64,000 nucleotides of DNA from an uncultured Phycisphaerales bacterium (GCA_937995595.1 CALKJW010000005.1:1-64000); one strand, 5' to 3'. Shown: positions 51,627 through 60,856, numbered from the stretch's first letter. Notes: generated by a model not told the origin, from the sequence alone. Translations and numbers: made by a program.

Positions 51627-52142
51627 TCAGTTCAACCCGCTGCCCTCGCGCCCGCTCTGCGGCACCACGGTCGCGCGATCGCCGATCCGGATCAGGCCGG
51701 ACGGCTGCCCGGCTTCGGCCAGCGCGGCCAGCAACTGCTCATCGTTCAGCAGGCAGACGTTCGTTGCGGCTGAAGCCTCGCACGGTGCGGCGTTGAGGGG
51801 CGGCGTCGCGACGATGCGCACGGTCGCTTGTCCGCGCGCTCCGGCGGCGATGCCGCTCGCCGGGTCGGCGGGCGTCGGCGCTGTCGCGGCGTCGGGCGCC
51901 GTCGTTTTGCGGACGATCGGGGCATCGGGGCCGGGCGTGCCGGGCGGGTGAGCGCCCGGCAGCGCGGCCCACTCGGCCGCCAACAGCGCGATCATCGCCG
52001 CGGTGGCAACGCCCGCGCGCACGCGCCGCCTGTTCCGCACGCGCGCGTCCAGCCGCGCGTGCAGCAGGCCGAGGATCGTCTCGCGTCGGGCCTGGCCCGC
52101 GTCGGACAAACCGTTGTTCGACGGCGTGCGGTCATCGTTCAC
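51627..52142 (-). CDS. Probable anti-sigma-type membrane protein partner of the ECF sigma factor
   Basis: A 171-residue protein starting at GTG 52142, inside the end of the sigma-factor gene (11-bp overlap). It has a cytoplasmic basic N-terminus (ILGLLHARLDARVRNRRRVR), one membrane helix (AGVATAAMIALLAAEWAALP) and a Pro/Ala-rich extracytoplasmic part ending in a small domain with CEASAATNVCLLNDEQLLAAL. No zinc-binding anti-sigma HxxxCxxC motif is visible, so this is inference from gene order and topology: one-helix membrane protein coded directly after an ECF sigma factor. Confidence 0.6.
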   Translation of the reverse strand: MNDDRTPSNNGLSDAGQARRETILGLLHARLDARVRNRRRVRAGVATAAMIALLAAEWAALPGAHPPGTPGPDAPIVRKTTAPDAATAPTPADPASGIAAGARGQATVRIVATPPLNAAPCEASAATNVCLLNDEQLLAALAEAGQPSGLIRIGDRATVVPQSGREGSGLN

Positions 52143-52743
52143 GGTCGATCTCCCGTGCGGAATGAGTCAGTCGCGCCAGGGCGCGGCAAATCCGACCGTA
52201 CGCTGCGCCGATCGTCATGCCCGTCGCGCGTGCCGCGTTGGTCAGCGTCGCCCCACGCCCGAACCGCAGCGAGAGCAACTCGGCGTCGCGCGGGTGCAGC
52301 GCGTCGATCTGCTCGCGCAGCCACGCGGCCCGCTCGGCGCTGACCGGTTCGAGGTCTGTGTTCGCACGCGGCGCCCGTGCCTGCTCGCGCAGGGTGCGGC
52401 GGAGGTCCTTCCGCAGCAGGTCGACGGCCGCGGAGCGGACGACCGCGCCCATCCACCTGTCGAGGTCATCGCGTGTCGCCAGCCGCGACAGACGCGGCGC
52501 GTGGTCGATCACGCGGACATAGGTCTCCTGCACCACGTCGAGGCAGAACGACTCGTCGCGCCGAGTGATCGCCCGCGCGAGGTTGAGCGCGCGTCCGAAC
52601 CACGCTTCGTACAGTGCCGCGAGCGCGTCGTGGTCGCCGCGCGCCAGCGCCGCCAGCAGCGCGGCGTCACCCGCCGCGGCGGACCAAGCCCCGCCCGATG
52701 CGCGGGCGTGGCCCCTGTCGGGAGGATCGGGGCGATCGGTCAT
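52132..52743 (-). CDS. ECF-type RNA polymerase sigma factor
   Basis: A 203-residue sigma-70 family protein. Region 2 (about 40-105): ALAALYEAWFGRALNLARAI, then DVVQETYVRVIDHAPRLSRL with the -10-recognition helix, and LDRWMGAVVRSAAVDLLRKD. Region 4 (about 135-200): LREQIDALHPRDAELLSLRF followed by the helix-turn-helix GATLTNAARATGMTIGAAYG RI CRAL, which contacts the -35 element. It directs RNA polymerase to a stress or envelope regulon. It follows the STN-like gene and an 88-residue gene on the same strand and overlaps its likely anti-sigma gene. The promoter it uses is not identified. Confidence 0.9.
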   Translation of the reverse strand: MTDRPDPPDRGHARASGGAWSAAAGDAALLAALARGDHDALAALYEAWFGRALNLARAITRRDESFCLDVVQETYVRVIDHAPRLSRLATRDDLDRWMGAVVRSAAVDLLRKDLRRTLREQARAPRANTDLEPVSAERAAWLREQIDALHPRDAELLSLRFGRGATLTNAARATGMTIGAAYGRICRALARLTHSAREIDRER

Positions 52744-52800
52744 CGCGGGCCGCCCGAGGTGCGGGAGGAGGAGGGGTTGTGCCGCGCCGCGAACCGTCGA

Positions 52801-53067
52801 TTACTCCCTCGGTTTCTCGATGATCTGTTCGAGCGTGATGCCCGGCAGGTTGGGCTCGTTGTTCTTCAACCGGCGGGCGGTGTTGAAGATGCTCACCAGG
52901 ATCTCGTGCCGGTCCCGAGGGGCGCGGACGACCAGCGACCCGGTTGTATCGCCGGACGCGGGCCGCACATCGATCGACCCGGCTTCGCCGACGACCAGCC
53001 TGACCAGCCGGTTGAGATCGCTCTTGAAGGCGGCCAGGTCGCGTACGTCGTACACGGCGAGGACCAT
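52801..53067 (-). CDS. Small conserved-looking protein of unknown function (88 aa)
   Basis: An 88-residue soluble protein from ATG 53067; the reading frame is closed upstream by the stop codon of the preceding gene. It has alternating strand/helix character: VLAVYDVRDLAAFKSDLNRL, VRLVVGEAGSIDVRP, LVVRAPRDRHEILVSIFNTA. No signal or membrane helix and no family that I recognise. It lies 30 nt after the STN-like gene and 57 nt before the ECF sigma gene on the same strand, so the three are probably one transcript. Confidence 0.55.
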   Translation of the reverse strand: MVLAVYDVRDLAAFKSDLNRLVRLVVGEAGSIDVRPASGDTTGSLVVRAPRDRHEILVSIFNTARRLKNNEPNLPGITLEQIIEKPRE

Positions 53068-53097
53068 CTCGCCCGCTGGTGCGCCGGGCCATCCGCC

Positions 53098-54129
53098 TCA
53101 CGCGGCGAGAATGTCGCGATTTCTCACCATCATCATCAAGTTTGACTCGGCCGCCTGCACGTCGGCTTCTGCCGCCTCCGCGGCGGCCTGCGCTCGCTCA
53201 GGGTCGGTCTTGGAGTGTATCCCATCGTCAAAGAACTGGCGCATCCGCTGCGCCTCGGGCGCGACCGGGGCGAGTTCCGCCCTGGCCCGCTTGAGTTTCG
53301 CTTCGGCCTCACGGATCTGGGCTTCCAGTTCGACCGTTGTGAGCCTGTGCTGCTGTTCCCGCATCAGCGCCTCGGCGTGCCGCATCCGGCGCTGGTCGAT
53401 GGTCTCGCGCAACTGTCGCAGCGCGCCCAGCACCAGCCGCTGCTGCTCGGGTGTTCCGCGCGCGATCAGCAACTGCGAGTCCGGGTGGAACATCAGTTGC
53501 ACAGGCGCGGCGCGCGATTCGGCCGCTTCCATTTCCGACGCGAGTTTGAGCGCGCCCAGCACCGTTTCCGGCGCCATCCGCAGGGCGGGGTCCTTCAACG
53601 GCAGGCCCTCGGGCACTTCGAGCAGTTCGCGGAGCGAGTGCGCCTCGCTCACGATCGGGCAGGCTGGCGGCGCCTGTGGCATCGAGACGCCCTGCTGGAC
53701 AAACTGGTACTGGATCGCGAACGTCAGCCCCTCGTCGCCCTCGTTGGTCATGTTGCGGATGAGCACGCGGTGCGGGCCCATCGAGACAAACGCGTACTCC
53801 AAGGTCTGCAGCGCGGTCTCCGCCGAGATCCGCCTGAGGCTGACCGCCGACAGCGCGATGTCCGCCGCTTCCGCGGGGATCATCACGTTGACGGGTGTCT
53901 TCGCGGCCGATTCGACCGCCGCCTTCTGCACCGCGCGCACAAAGTCCCGGACCGTGCCGCCGGCGAACTCCACGTCGATGATCGGCATCGGCGGCCTGTT
54001 CTCCGGTCGCGTCGTCGCCCGGGCCGGCGCGCCCGGCGGCTGGCGAATGTCGGCGGGTTGCCCGGCAAAGACAGGGGCGGCGGCGAGCGTCAACGCGGCA
54101 GGGATCGCAAGCAGTGACCGTCCGTGCAT
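53098..54129 (-). CDS. Exported STN-domain-like protein with coiled coil
   Basis: A 343-residue protein from ATG 54129, with AGGAGA upstream and a signal peptide (SLLAIPAALTLAAAPVFAG). Residues about 45-110 (PIIDVEFAGGTVRDFVRAVQ, MIPAEAADIALSAVSLRRIS, ETALQTLEYAFVSMG) look like the small secretin/TonB N-terminal (STN) fold. The middle is mixed alpha/beta, and about 235-290 forms a long charged coiled coil (TTVELEAQIREAEAKLKRAR). It is encoded upstream of an ECF sigma factor, an arrangement seen in planctomycetes. It might belong to an envelope signal route, but no secretin or TonB receptor is nearby. Confidence 0.65.
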   Translation of the reverse strand: MHGRSLLAIPAALTLAAAPVFAGQPADIRQPPGAPARATTRPENRPPMPIIDVEFAGGTVRDFVRAVQKAAVESAAKTPVNVMIPAEAADIALSAVSLRRISAETALQTLEYAFVSMGPHRVLIRNMTNEGDEGLTFAIQYQFVQQGVSMPQAPPACPIVSEAHSLRELLEVPEGLPLKDPALRMAPETVLGALKLASEMEAAESRAAPVQLMFHPDSQLLIARGTPEQQRLVLGALRQLRETIDQRRMRHAEALMREQQHRLTTVELEAQIREAEAKLKRARAELAPVAPEAQRMRQFFDDGIHSKTDPERAQAAAEAAEADVQAAESNLMMMVRNRDILAA

Positions 54130-54227
54130 GGTCGTCTCCTGTGGGTGTGCACCCCTCAAACGCCGCCGGGGCGCCGTATTGGCGCGCCGCGGCAAAGACC
54201 GCCGCCGCGCCTCCTACACTCCGGCCC

Positions 54228-55365
54228 ATGCACTACGACGCCCACCAGCCCATCATCGCCGATCTCGAGGCGCGGATCTTGACCATCCGCGACTCTCTTT
54301 AACTACGACAAGAAACTCAAGGAGCAGGCCGAACTCGAGAGCCGGATGGAGGCCGCGGACTTCTGGGACCGCCCGGCCGAGGCCCGCCGCATCGTCGAGG
54401 AACTCAAGGTTCTCAAGGCCAAGACCGAGCCGCTGCGCGCGGTGATCGCGGACTTTGAGGACGCCAAGGTCGCGTACGAGATGGCCAAGGAGGCCGGCGA
54501 CAAGGACCTGCTCGCCGAGGCCGACCAGAAACTCTTCGACATCGCGGGCAACGACGAGCACCCCGGCCGCATGCACAAGGTCGAGTTGCAGTCGTTGCTG
54601 TCGGGCAAGCACGACCACCGCAACTGCTTCCTCTCCATCTCGGCCGGCGCGGGCGGCAAGGAGGCCAACGACTGGGTCGAGATGCTCTTCCGCATGTACA
54701 TCTACTACTGCGAGAAGATGGGCTTCTCGATGGAGGAGGTGTCCAAGGTGCCCGGCACCGAGGTCGGCATCGACTCGGTCACGCTCCACGTCAAGGGCCC
54801 GTTCGCGTACGGGTACCTGAACACGGAGCGCGGCACGCACCGCCTCGCCCGCGTCAGCCCCTTCAACGCCGAGGGCAAGCGCCAGACCAGTTTCGCGACC
54901 GTGGACGTCGTGCCCGAACTCGAGGAGACCAAACTCGTCATCCCCGAGAAGGACCTGGACATCGTCGTCTTTGCGCGCTCCAGCGGCCCGGGGGGCCAGA
55001 ACGTCAACAAGGTCGCGACCGCGGTGCGCGTCACCCACCTGCCCACCGGCATCCAGATCACCACCAACACCTACAAGGAGCAACTCCAGAACCGTTCCGC
55101 CGCGCTGGCCCTGCTCAAGGCCAAACTCGAGGTGATGGAGGAGGAGAAGCGGCAGAAGGAACTCGACGCCGCGACCGGCGGCGCGGTCGAGATGGGATGG
55201 GGAACGCAGATCCGCTCCTACGTCTTCTACGACAACCGCGTGAAGGACCACCGCACCGGGCACGAATCTCGCGACTACGAGTCGGTGCTCCGCGGCGAGA
55301 TCCAGCCCTTCATCGACGCCGAACTCAAGCGGCGCATGAAGGAGAAGAGCCAGGCCGCGGCCTGA
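54228..55365 (+). CDS. prfB: Peptide chain release factor 2, made by +1 programmed frameshift
   Basis: A 378-residue RF2 read as 54228-54299 in frame 0, then 54301-55365 after a +1 shift. The short first frame (starting MHYDAHQPIIADLEARILTI) ends CTT TAA; shifting past one T gives AAC TAC GAC, and the protein continues NYDKKLKEQAELESRMEAAD FWD, just as in RF2 elsewhere. The domain 2 SPF tripeptide (RVSPFNAEGKR) selects UGA/UAA, and GPGGQNVNKV carries the GGQ that triggers peptide release. The C-terminus ends KRRMKEKSQAAA. The site uses TAA rather than the usual TGA stop and lacks an AGGGGG stimulator upstream. The cls gene is convergent, 10 nt away. Confidence 0.93.
54297..54303 (+). promoter_or_regulatory. 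RF2 programmed frameshift site (CTT TAA C)
   Basis: Codon 24 CTT is followed by an in-frame TAA and C. In the classical autoregulatory site the stop is TGA, so low RF2 causes slow termination and a +1 slip. Here the stop is TAA, which RF1 also reads. The bases before CTT (CGC GAC TCT) show no Shine-Dalgarno-like purine run. Confidence 0.85.
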
Positions 55366-55375
55366 CCCGCCGGGC

Positions 55376-56854
55376 CTACAGCAGCGGCCCGAGCAACTGC
55401 GCCGTGTTGTCGCGCAGCACGTGCCACAGCGGCCGCTTCTGCCACTCGTCGAGGTGGATCTCGTACGACCGCCCGATGTAGTCGGTCTGCATGAACCGCA
55501 GCACGCTGGCGAAGTCGTCGTCGTAGATGAACATCGTCGACTCGAAGTTCAGCCAGAACGAGCGCGCGTCGAAGTTGGTCGAGCCGATCAGCCCGATCCG
55601 CCGGTCCACGGTCACCGTCTTGCTGTGCAGCAGGCCGTGCCGGAAGTGCATGATCTTCACGCCCGACTCCAGCAGGTCGAGGTAGTGCGAGCGGCTCGCC
55701 GCGGCGACGGTGCGCGAGTCCGACATGCAGGGCATGACGAGCGTGACGCGCACGCCGCGCTGGGCCGCGGCCTGCAGGGCCTTGCGCATGGCCTCGTCGG
55801 GGACGAAGTACGGCGTGGTCATGACCAGTTCCTCGCGCGCGCTGTAGATCGTCGTGAGCAGGGCCTGGTGGATCGCCTCCGGCGCGGGGCCGGGGCCCGA
55901 GGGGATGACCTGCACCACGCACCCGTCGCCGTCGGCGCCTCGGTAGTCCGGGAGGAACGGCTCGAGGTCCTCGATGGTCTGCTCGCTTTCGAGCTGCCAG
56001 TCCTGCAGAAAGATCACGTTCAGCGCGCCCGCGCCGGGCCCCTCGATCCGCACCGTCGAGTCGATGTACGGCCCGGCGCGCCGGAAGATCCCCGCGCGGA
56101 ACGTCGAGTCGGTCAGGTTCTGGCTCCCGCAGTAGCCGATGCGCCCGTCGATCACCGCGATCTTGCGGTGGTTGCGAAGGTCGATTCGGGCGAAGAGCAT
56201 CCGCACCGGGTTCACCGGCAGCGCGGCCACGACCTGCACGCCGGCCGCGCGCATCTCCTGCACCATCCGCCCGCGGAGAAAGTGCTTGGAGCCGACCGCG
56301 TCGACCAGCACGCGGCACTCGACGCCGCGCTGCGCCGCGCGGATGAGCGCCCGCTCGACCTGCTCGACCGGCCGCGCGCCGTCGCGCTGCCAGATGTAGA
56401 ACAGCAGGTGGCAGTGCGACCGCGCGTGGTCGATGTCGTTGCGCAGGCTTTCGAGCATCCCCTCGGCGTCGGGGAGGAGCGTGAGTTTGTTCCCCTTCAG
56501 CGGCGGCAGGCCCGAGACGGCGGTGCCGAACCGCGCGATCGGCGCCCAGAGCACGCGCCCCGTCTCCAGTTCCCCGTCCGCGTCCACGTGCCGGTGCCGC
56601 CACAGGTGCGCGGCGCGCTCGTCCAGCCCGCGCGAGAGTTCGACGAACCGGCGCAGCCGGCGCGCGCCGAGTTTGTTCTCGCCGACCAGGAAGTACAGGA
56701 CCGCCCCGAGAAACGGCAGGAACGCCAGCACCGCCAGCCACGCCAGCGAGACCGACACCTCGCGCCGCCGGTAGATGATCTGCACCGCCACGGTCAGGCG
56801 GATCACCACGTCGATCGCGACCAGCCACAGCGGGATGGCGGGGAGTTCGAGCAT
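55376..56854 (-). CDS. cls: Cardiolipin synthase (phospholipase D family)
   Basis: A 492-residue membrane enzyme. Two N-terminal helices (LPAIPLWLVAIDVVIRLTVA; VSLAWLAVLAFLPFLGAVLY) are followed by two HKD domains: FARIDLRNHRKIAVIDGRIG then YCGSQN, and HGLLHSKTVTVDRRIGLIGS then TNFDARSFWLN. This is the bacterial ClsA-type layout that condenses two phosphatidylglycerols, or PG with another donor, into cardiolipin at the inner membrane. ATG 56854 is the first start before the membrane segment. It is convergent with prfB. Confidence 0.92.
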   Translation of the reverse strand: MLELPAIPLWLVAIDVVIRLTVAVQIIYRRREVSVSLAWLAVLAFLPFLGAVLYFLVGENKLGARRLRRFVELSRGLDERAAHLWRHRHVDADGELETGRVLWAPIARFGTAVSGLPPLKGNKLTLLPDAEGMLESLRNDIDHARSHCHLLFYIWQRDGARPVEQVERALIRAAQRGVECRVLVDAVGSKHFLRGRMVQEMRAAGVQVVAALPVNPVRMLFARIDLRNHRKIAVIDGRIGYCGSQNLTDSTFRAGIFRRAGPYIDSTVRIEGPGAGALNVIFLQDWQLESEQTIEDLEPFLPDYRGADGDGCVVQVIPSGPGPAPEAIHQALLTTIYSAREELVMTTPYFVPDEAMRKALQAAAQRGVRVTLVMPCMSDSRTVAAASRSHYLDLLESGVKIMHFRHGLLHSKTVTVDRRIGLIGSTNFDARSFWLNFESTMFIYDDDFASVLRFMQTDYIGRSYEIHLDEWQKRPLWHVLRDNTAQLLGPLL

Positions 56855-56904
56855 CGGGCGATGGGCATGATAACGACGCGCGGCGGACGGCGGGCGTGCG
56901 CCGC

Positions 56905-58350
56905 CTACGCGACGCCCTTGAACGCCGCGAGCACGCGGTCGCGCACCGCCGCGCGGTCTACGACCGGCACGGGGTAGTCGATCCGCGCGCGGGCCAGTTC
57001 GGGCAGCGCGGTCGGATCGTGGATCGGCCCGTCCTCGCCGCCGTCGAGGTCGGCCAGTTCGGGCACGAACCGCCGGATGTAGTCGCCCGAAGGGTCGAAC
57101 TTCCGCGACTGGCTGATCGGGTTGAAGATCCGGAAGTAGGGGGCCGCATCCGTCCCCGTGCTCGCCGACCACTGCCACCCGCCGTTGTTCTGCGAGAAAT
57201 CGGCGTCGATCAGGTGCTGCATGAAGTGCCGCTCGCCCCAGCGCCACGGCAGGAACAGGTCCTTGCTCAGGTACATCGCCGTGATCATCCGCACGCGGTT
57301 GTGCATCCAGCCGGTGGCGCGGAGTTGCCGCATCCCCGCGTCGACGATCGGCACGCCCGTGCGGCCCTCGCACCAGGCCTCGAACAGGCCGCGGTCCTCG
57401 GCCCACTCGATCCGGTCCGTCGCGCTCTTGAACGCGCGGCCCATGCACACGCGCGGGAACCCCGCGAGGATGTGCTTGTAGAACTCGCGCCACGCCAACT
57501 CGCTGATCCACGTCGACTGTCCCGCCCTGTTCGGCGCGGGGTTGTCGAGTTTCCCGTCGTTGGACTGCAGCGCGGCGTGCAGGCACGTCCGCGGCGAGAT
57601 CGCACCGATGGCCAGATACGGCGACAGCCTGCTCGTTCCATCGAGGGCCGGAAAGTCGCGGTGGTGCTTGTAGTGCGTGAGCGGTTTGCCGGCGAACTCG
57701 CGCAGCCGCGCCAGCGCGGCATCCTCGCCCGCCGGCCACAGGTTGTCGGGCACGCCGGTATCGAAACCCGGCAGCGAATCGGGGATGGGCGAAGGCGCGA
57801 CGTCGAGTCTGGCCTGCCGCGGTGCGGTCGGCAGCGGCGCAACGAATCCGCGTTCTTCGACGACTCGGCACCACGCCCTCCTGAACGGCGTGAACACGGT
57901 GTAGAACCGCCCCTCGCCCGTCCGCACCGCGCCCGGTTCGATCACGCACTGGTCATCGAACGAGTGGAACGCCACGCCGTCGCGCGCCAGCCGCGCCTCC
58001 ACCGCCGCGTCGCGCCGCCGCTCGTTGATCTCGTACTCGCGCGAGCAGTACACCGCCGCGCACCGGTGCTTCGCGGCGATCTTCGCCAGCGATTCCGGCG
58101 CATCGGCGAACGTGTCCGCACGCTCCACGATCAACGGGATGTTCAACTTCGCCAGCGCGGCCGACAACTCGCGCAGCGTCCGCAGGATGAACCGCACCTT
58201 CACGCCGCCCCAGTCGTGCTCGCGCCACTGAGCCGGCGCGAGCAGGAACACGCCGACCACGCCGTCTTTCCCTGCCGCGGCGCACGCGGCGGACAGGGCG
58301 CGGTGATCGTGCGTGCGGAGATCGGAGCGGAACCAGACCAGTGCGCGCAT
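56905..58350 (-). CDS. phrB: Deoxyribodipyrimidine photolyase
   Basis: A 481-residue class I CPD photolyase. The N-terminal alpha/beta domain opens MRALVWFRSDLRTHDHRALS and binds an antenna cofactor. The helical FAD domain has TWISELAWREFYKHILAGFP, RTGVPIVDAGMRQLRATGWM then HNRVRMI, and DADFSQNNGGWQWSASTGTD followed by RIFNPISQSRKFDP. The Trp residues of the electron-transfer chain, including W in GGWQW, are present. It repairs UV-induced cyclobutane pyrimidine dimers using blue light. It follows the E2 gene after 47 bp on the same strand. Confidence 0.95.
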   Translation of the reverse strand: MRALVWFRSDLRTHDHRALSAACAAAGKDGVVGVFLLAPAQWREHDWGGVKVRFILRTLRELSAALAKLNIPLIVERADTFADAPESLAKIAAKHRCAAVYCSREYEINERRRDAAVEARLARDGVAFHSFDDQCVIEPGAVRTGEGRFYTVFTPFRRAWCRVVEERGFVAPLPTAPRQARLDVAPSPIPDSLPGFDTGVPDNLWPAGEDAALARLREFAGKPLTHYKHHRDFPALDGTSRLSPYLAIGAISPRTCLHAALQSNDGKLDNPAPNRAGQSTWISELAWREFYKHILAGFPRVCMGRAFKSATDRIEWAEDRGLFEAWCEGRTGVPIVDAGMRQLRATGWMHNRVRMITAMYLSKDLFLPWRWGERHFMQHLIDADFSQNNGGWQWSASTGTDAAPYFRIFNPISQSRKFDPSGDYIRRFVPELADLDGGEDGPIHDPTALPELARARIDYPVPVVDRAAVRDRVLAAFKGVA

Positions 58351-58397
58351 GGGACAGCCTCACCGTCTGCGTTCGCACCAGCCCCGACGTTGGATGC

Positions 58398-59819
58398 TCA
58401 CCCCCGCGCCGGCCCCAGCAACTGCTCCGGCTCCTGCAGCAGGCGGATGATCTCCGCAAGCGCCAGCGCCGCCGTCGCGCCGTCCACCACGCGGTGGTCG
58501 CACGCCAGGCTCAAGGGCAGCAGGTTGCCGACGAAGATCCCGCCGTTCCGCACCACCGGCGCGGGCCGTGCGCGGCCCACGCCCAGGATGCCGACCTCCG
58601 GGTAGTTGATGATCGGCGTGGCGAACCGCCCCGCGTGCGAGCCGACGTTGCTGATCGTGAACGTCGAGCCCATGAGTTGCTCGCGCGAGGCGGTGCGGTT
58701 GCGCGCGGCCTCCGCCACGTGCGCGATGTGCCGGCCGATCTCCAGCACGCCCAGCGCGTCGCAGTCGCGGATCACCGGGACCATCAGGCCGTTGTCCGTG
58801 TCGGCCGCGATTCCCAGGTGCACCGCGCGGTGCTGCACGATGGCCGCCTCGTAGTTCGCGTCGCCCGGCTTCTCGTCCACCGTCGCGTTCATCGCGCGGA
58901 AGCGAGCATCGGTCAGCACGCGGCACACCGCCGCGGCGACAAACGGCAGGAACGACAGCTTCTCCCCGCTCGCCGCGGCGAGTTTCTTCCGCAGGCCGTC
59001 GAGCGTCGAGACGTCCGCCTCGTCCATCACGTTGAAGTGCACCGCCTGATTGACGCTCTCGCGCAATCGGTTGGTGATGGTGCGCCGAACGCCGCGGAAC
59101 GGCACGCGGATCGACGCCTCGCCCGCCGGGAACGTCGGGGCCTCGCGCCGAGCCGGGGCCGGCGCCGGCCGGCTCGCCGCGGCGACCAGTTCGCGGTCGC
59201 TCGCTTGCGCGGGTGCGGCTTCGCGCCGCGCGGCGGGCGCGGCGGGCCGGGCCGACCCGGACGCCGCGTCGCGCACGTCCTTTTCCGTCACGCGCCCCGC
59301 GATGCCCGTGCCGACGCAGCGGGTGATGTCCACGCCCAGGTCGCGCGCCAGGCGCCGCACCGCCGGCGTGGCCAGCACCTTGCCCGGCTCGGCCGACACG
59401 CCGCCGATCGCGCCGCTCATCTTGCCGACGACAGTGCCGTCGTCCTCGCGTGCCGCCGCGGCAGCCGGGGTCTCGGCGGCCGTCTCGCTCCTCCCGTGGT
59501 GCGAACCGTTCTGCGAGCCCTTGGCGGGCTTCACTTCCGGCGCGGGCGCTGCTGCCGCGCCGCCGCCCTCGTACGTCACCAGCGGGTTGCCGACCTTCAG
59601 GATCTCGCCCTCGGTTCCGTGCAGGGTCTTGATCTTGCCCGCGCGAGGGCTGGGAACCTCGACCAGCGCCTTGTCCGTCTCCATCTCGGCGAGGATGTCG
59701 TGCTCGGCGACGGTGTCCCCCTCCTTGACGCGCCACTTGATGAGTTCGGCCTCGTGCACGCCCTCGCCAAGGTCCGGCAGGATGAACACGTTGGGGTCGG
59801 TGGACTTTGCGTGCGCCAT
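58398..59819 (-). CDS. 2-oxoacid dehydrogenase complex E2 (dihydrolipoamide acyltransferase)
   Basis: A 473-residue E2. ATG 59819 is chosen because the protein then opens with NVFILPDLGEGVHEAELIKW. The lipoyl domain has its swinging-arm Lys in AEMETDKALVEVPSP (about 45-60). A Pro/Ala-rich linker with a charged insert leads to the peripheral-subunit-binding domain (VLATPAVRRLARDLGVDITR then CVGTGIAGRVTEKDV). The catalytic acyltransferase domain ends LSLACDHRVVDGATAALALA with the His and Asp of DHRxxDG. It moves acyl groups to CoA in the pyruvate or branched-chain complex; E1 and E3 genes are not adjacent. It is divergent from the GNAT gene, 128 bp away. Confidence 0.92.
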   Translation of the reverse strand: MAHAKSTDPNVFILPDLGEGVHEAELIKWRVKEGDTVAEHDILAEMETDKALVEVPSPRAGKIKTLHGTEGEILKVGNPLVTYEGGGAAAAPAPEVKPAKGSQNGSHHGRSETAAETPAAAAAREDDGTVVGKMSGAIGGVSAEPGKVLATPAVRRLARDLGVDITRCVGTGIAGRVTEKDVRDAASGSARPAAPAARREAAPAQASDRELVAAASRPAPAPARREAPTFPAGEASIRVPFRGVRRTITNRLRESVNQAVHFNVMDEADVSTLDGLRKKLAAASGEKLSFLPFVAAAVCRVLTDARFRAMNATVDEKPGDANYEAAIVQHRAVHLGIAADTDNGLMVPVIRDCDALGVLEIGRHIAHVAEAARNRTASREQLMGSTFTISNVGSHAGRFATPIINYPEVGILGVGRARPAPVVRNGGIFVGNLLPLSLACDHRVVDGATAALALAEIIRLLQEPEQLLGPARG

Positions 59820-59947
59820 GAATCGTCTCGCTCTCGCGTGGTCGTGATGGGTCGGCGGATGGGCCGGGACTGCGGGCAATCCGGCGGTCAACCGTCAGAG
59901 CCCCTAGTCTATCCGCGTTCGCACGCGTGCTCACCACGGACCCCCGC

Positions 59948-60766
59948 ATGGATATGCTCAAAATCGCCCGGCTCGAGGAGGGCCGTCAGGCCGAGGCCCT
60001 GCGGGAACTGGCCGACGATCACCTGCCCGTCGGCGGCGGCACCGCCGGGCTCGGCGAGCCGGGATCGTGGCTGAACAACGCCGTGGGCGTCGGCCTCGAC
60101 GGGCCCGTGACCGGGGCCGACGTCGATCGGATCATCGAGTGGTACGAGTCGGCGGGCATCGAGCCGCGCGTTGAACTCTGCCCGTTTGCGCACGAGTCGT
60201 TCATCGCCGCGCTCGCCGCACGCGGCTTTGTGGTTCGCTCGTTCGAGTCGGTGCTGTTCCGCGAACTCGACCCGCGCGAGCCGGTGCGCCCAGCCTTCGA
60301 ACCGCCGGCAGGTTTGGTTGTCAAGCGCGTAGATCCAGCCGACGAGGCCGAGGTGCGCGAGTTCGCCCGCGTCGGTTCCTCGGGTTTCCTGCCGCCGGGC
60401 ATGACCGAGTGGCCGCCGGAGCACATCGAGATCGCGATGCGGTCCGCGCGCCACCCGCGCACCATCGGTCTGATGGCAATGCTCGATGGTCGCTGCGTCG
60501 GCGCGGGCGGCATGGGCCTGCACGACCACGTCGCCGCGCTCTTCGGCCTGAGTGTCCTACCCGAGTTCCGCCGCCGCGGCATCCAGCAGGCGATCATCGC
60601 CGCGCGTCTCAACATCGCCGCGGAGCGCGGGCTGCGCATCGCGACGATCGGCTCGCGCCCCGGCGCGCCGACCGAGCGGAACGTCCGCCGCATGGGCTAT
60701 CAGACGGCGTACGTCAAAGCGATCGTTGTGCGCCCGGGGTCTGGGCTTGCGCCGAATCTCGGTTGA
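59948..60766 (+). CDS. GNAT-family N-acetyltransferase
   Basis: A 272-residue protein from ATG 59948. The C-terminal half is a GNAT domain: AMLDGRCVGAGGMGLHDHVA, then the acetyl-CoA loop LSVLPEFRRRGIQQAIIAAR with RxxGIQ, and GAPTERNVRRMGYQTAYVKA at the end. The N-terminal half (about 1-125) is another alpha/beta fold, perhaps a degenerate GNAT copy, with ESAGIEPRVELCPFAHESFI. The acceptor is unknown. Starts at 59927 are possible but lack a better ribosome site. Confidence 0.82.
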   Translation: MDMLKIARLEEGRQAEALRELADDHLPVGGGTAGLGEPGSWLNNAVGVGLDGPVTGADVDRIIEWYESAGIEPRVELCPFAHESFIAALAARGFVVRSFESVLFRELDPREPVRPAFEPPAGLVVKRVDPADEAEVREFARVGSSGFLPPGMTEWPPEHIEIAMRSARHPRTIGLMAMLDGRCVGAGGMGLHDHVAALFGLSVLPEFRRRGIQQAIIAARLNIAAERGLRIATIGSRPGAPTERNVRRMGYQTAYVKAIVVRPGSGLAPNLG

Positions 60767-60856
60767 CGAGACGACAACCTCCCTCTCGCCGGAGCGGGGT
60801 CGTTCGTCGTGCCGGCGCGCGTCCGCGCACCGAGTATCAGAGTTTCAGAAGTTCGC

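Noticed and set aside
54228-54302. prfB as a pseudogene because of the in-frame TAA
   Set aside because: The +1 frame continues exactly with RF2 sequence at the known recoding position, and SPF and GGQ are intact.
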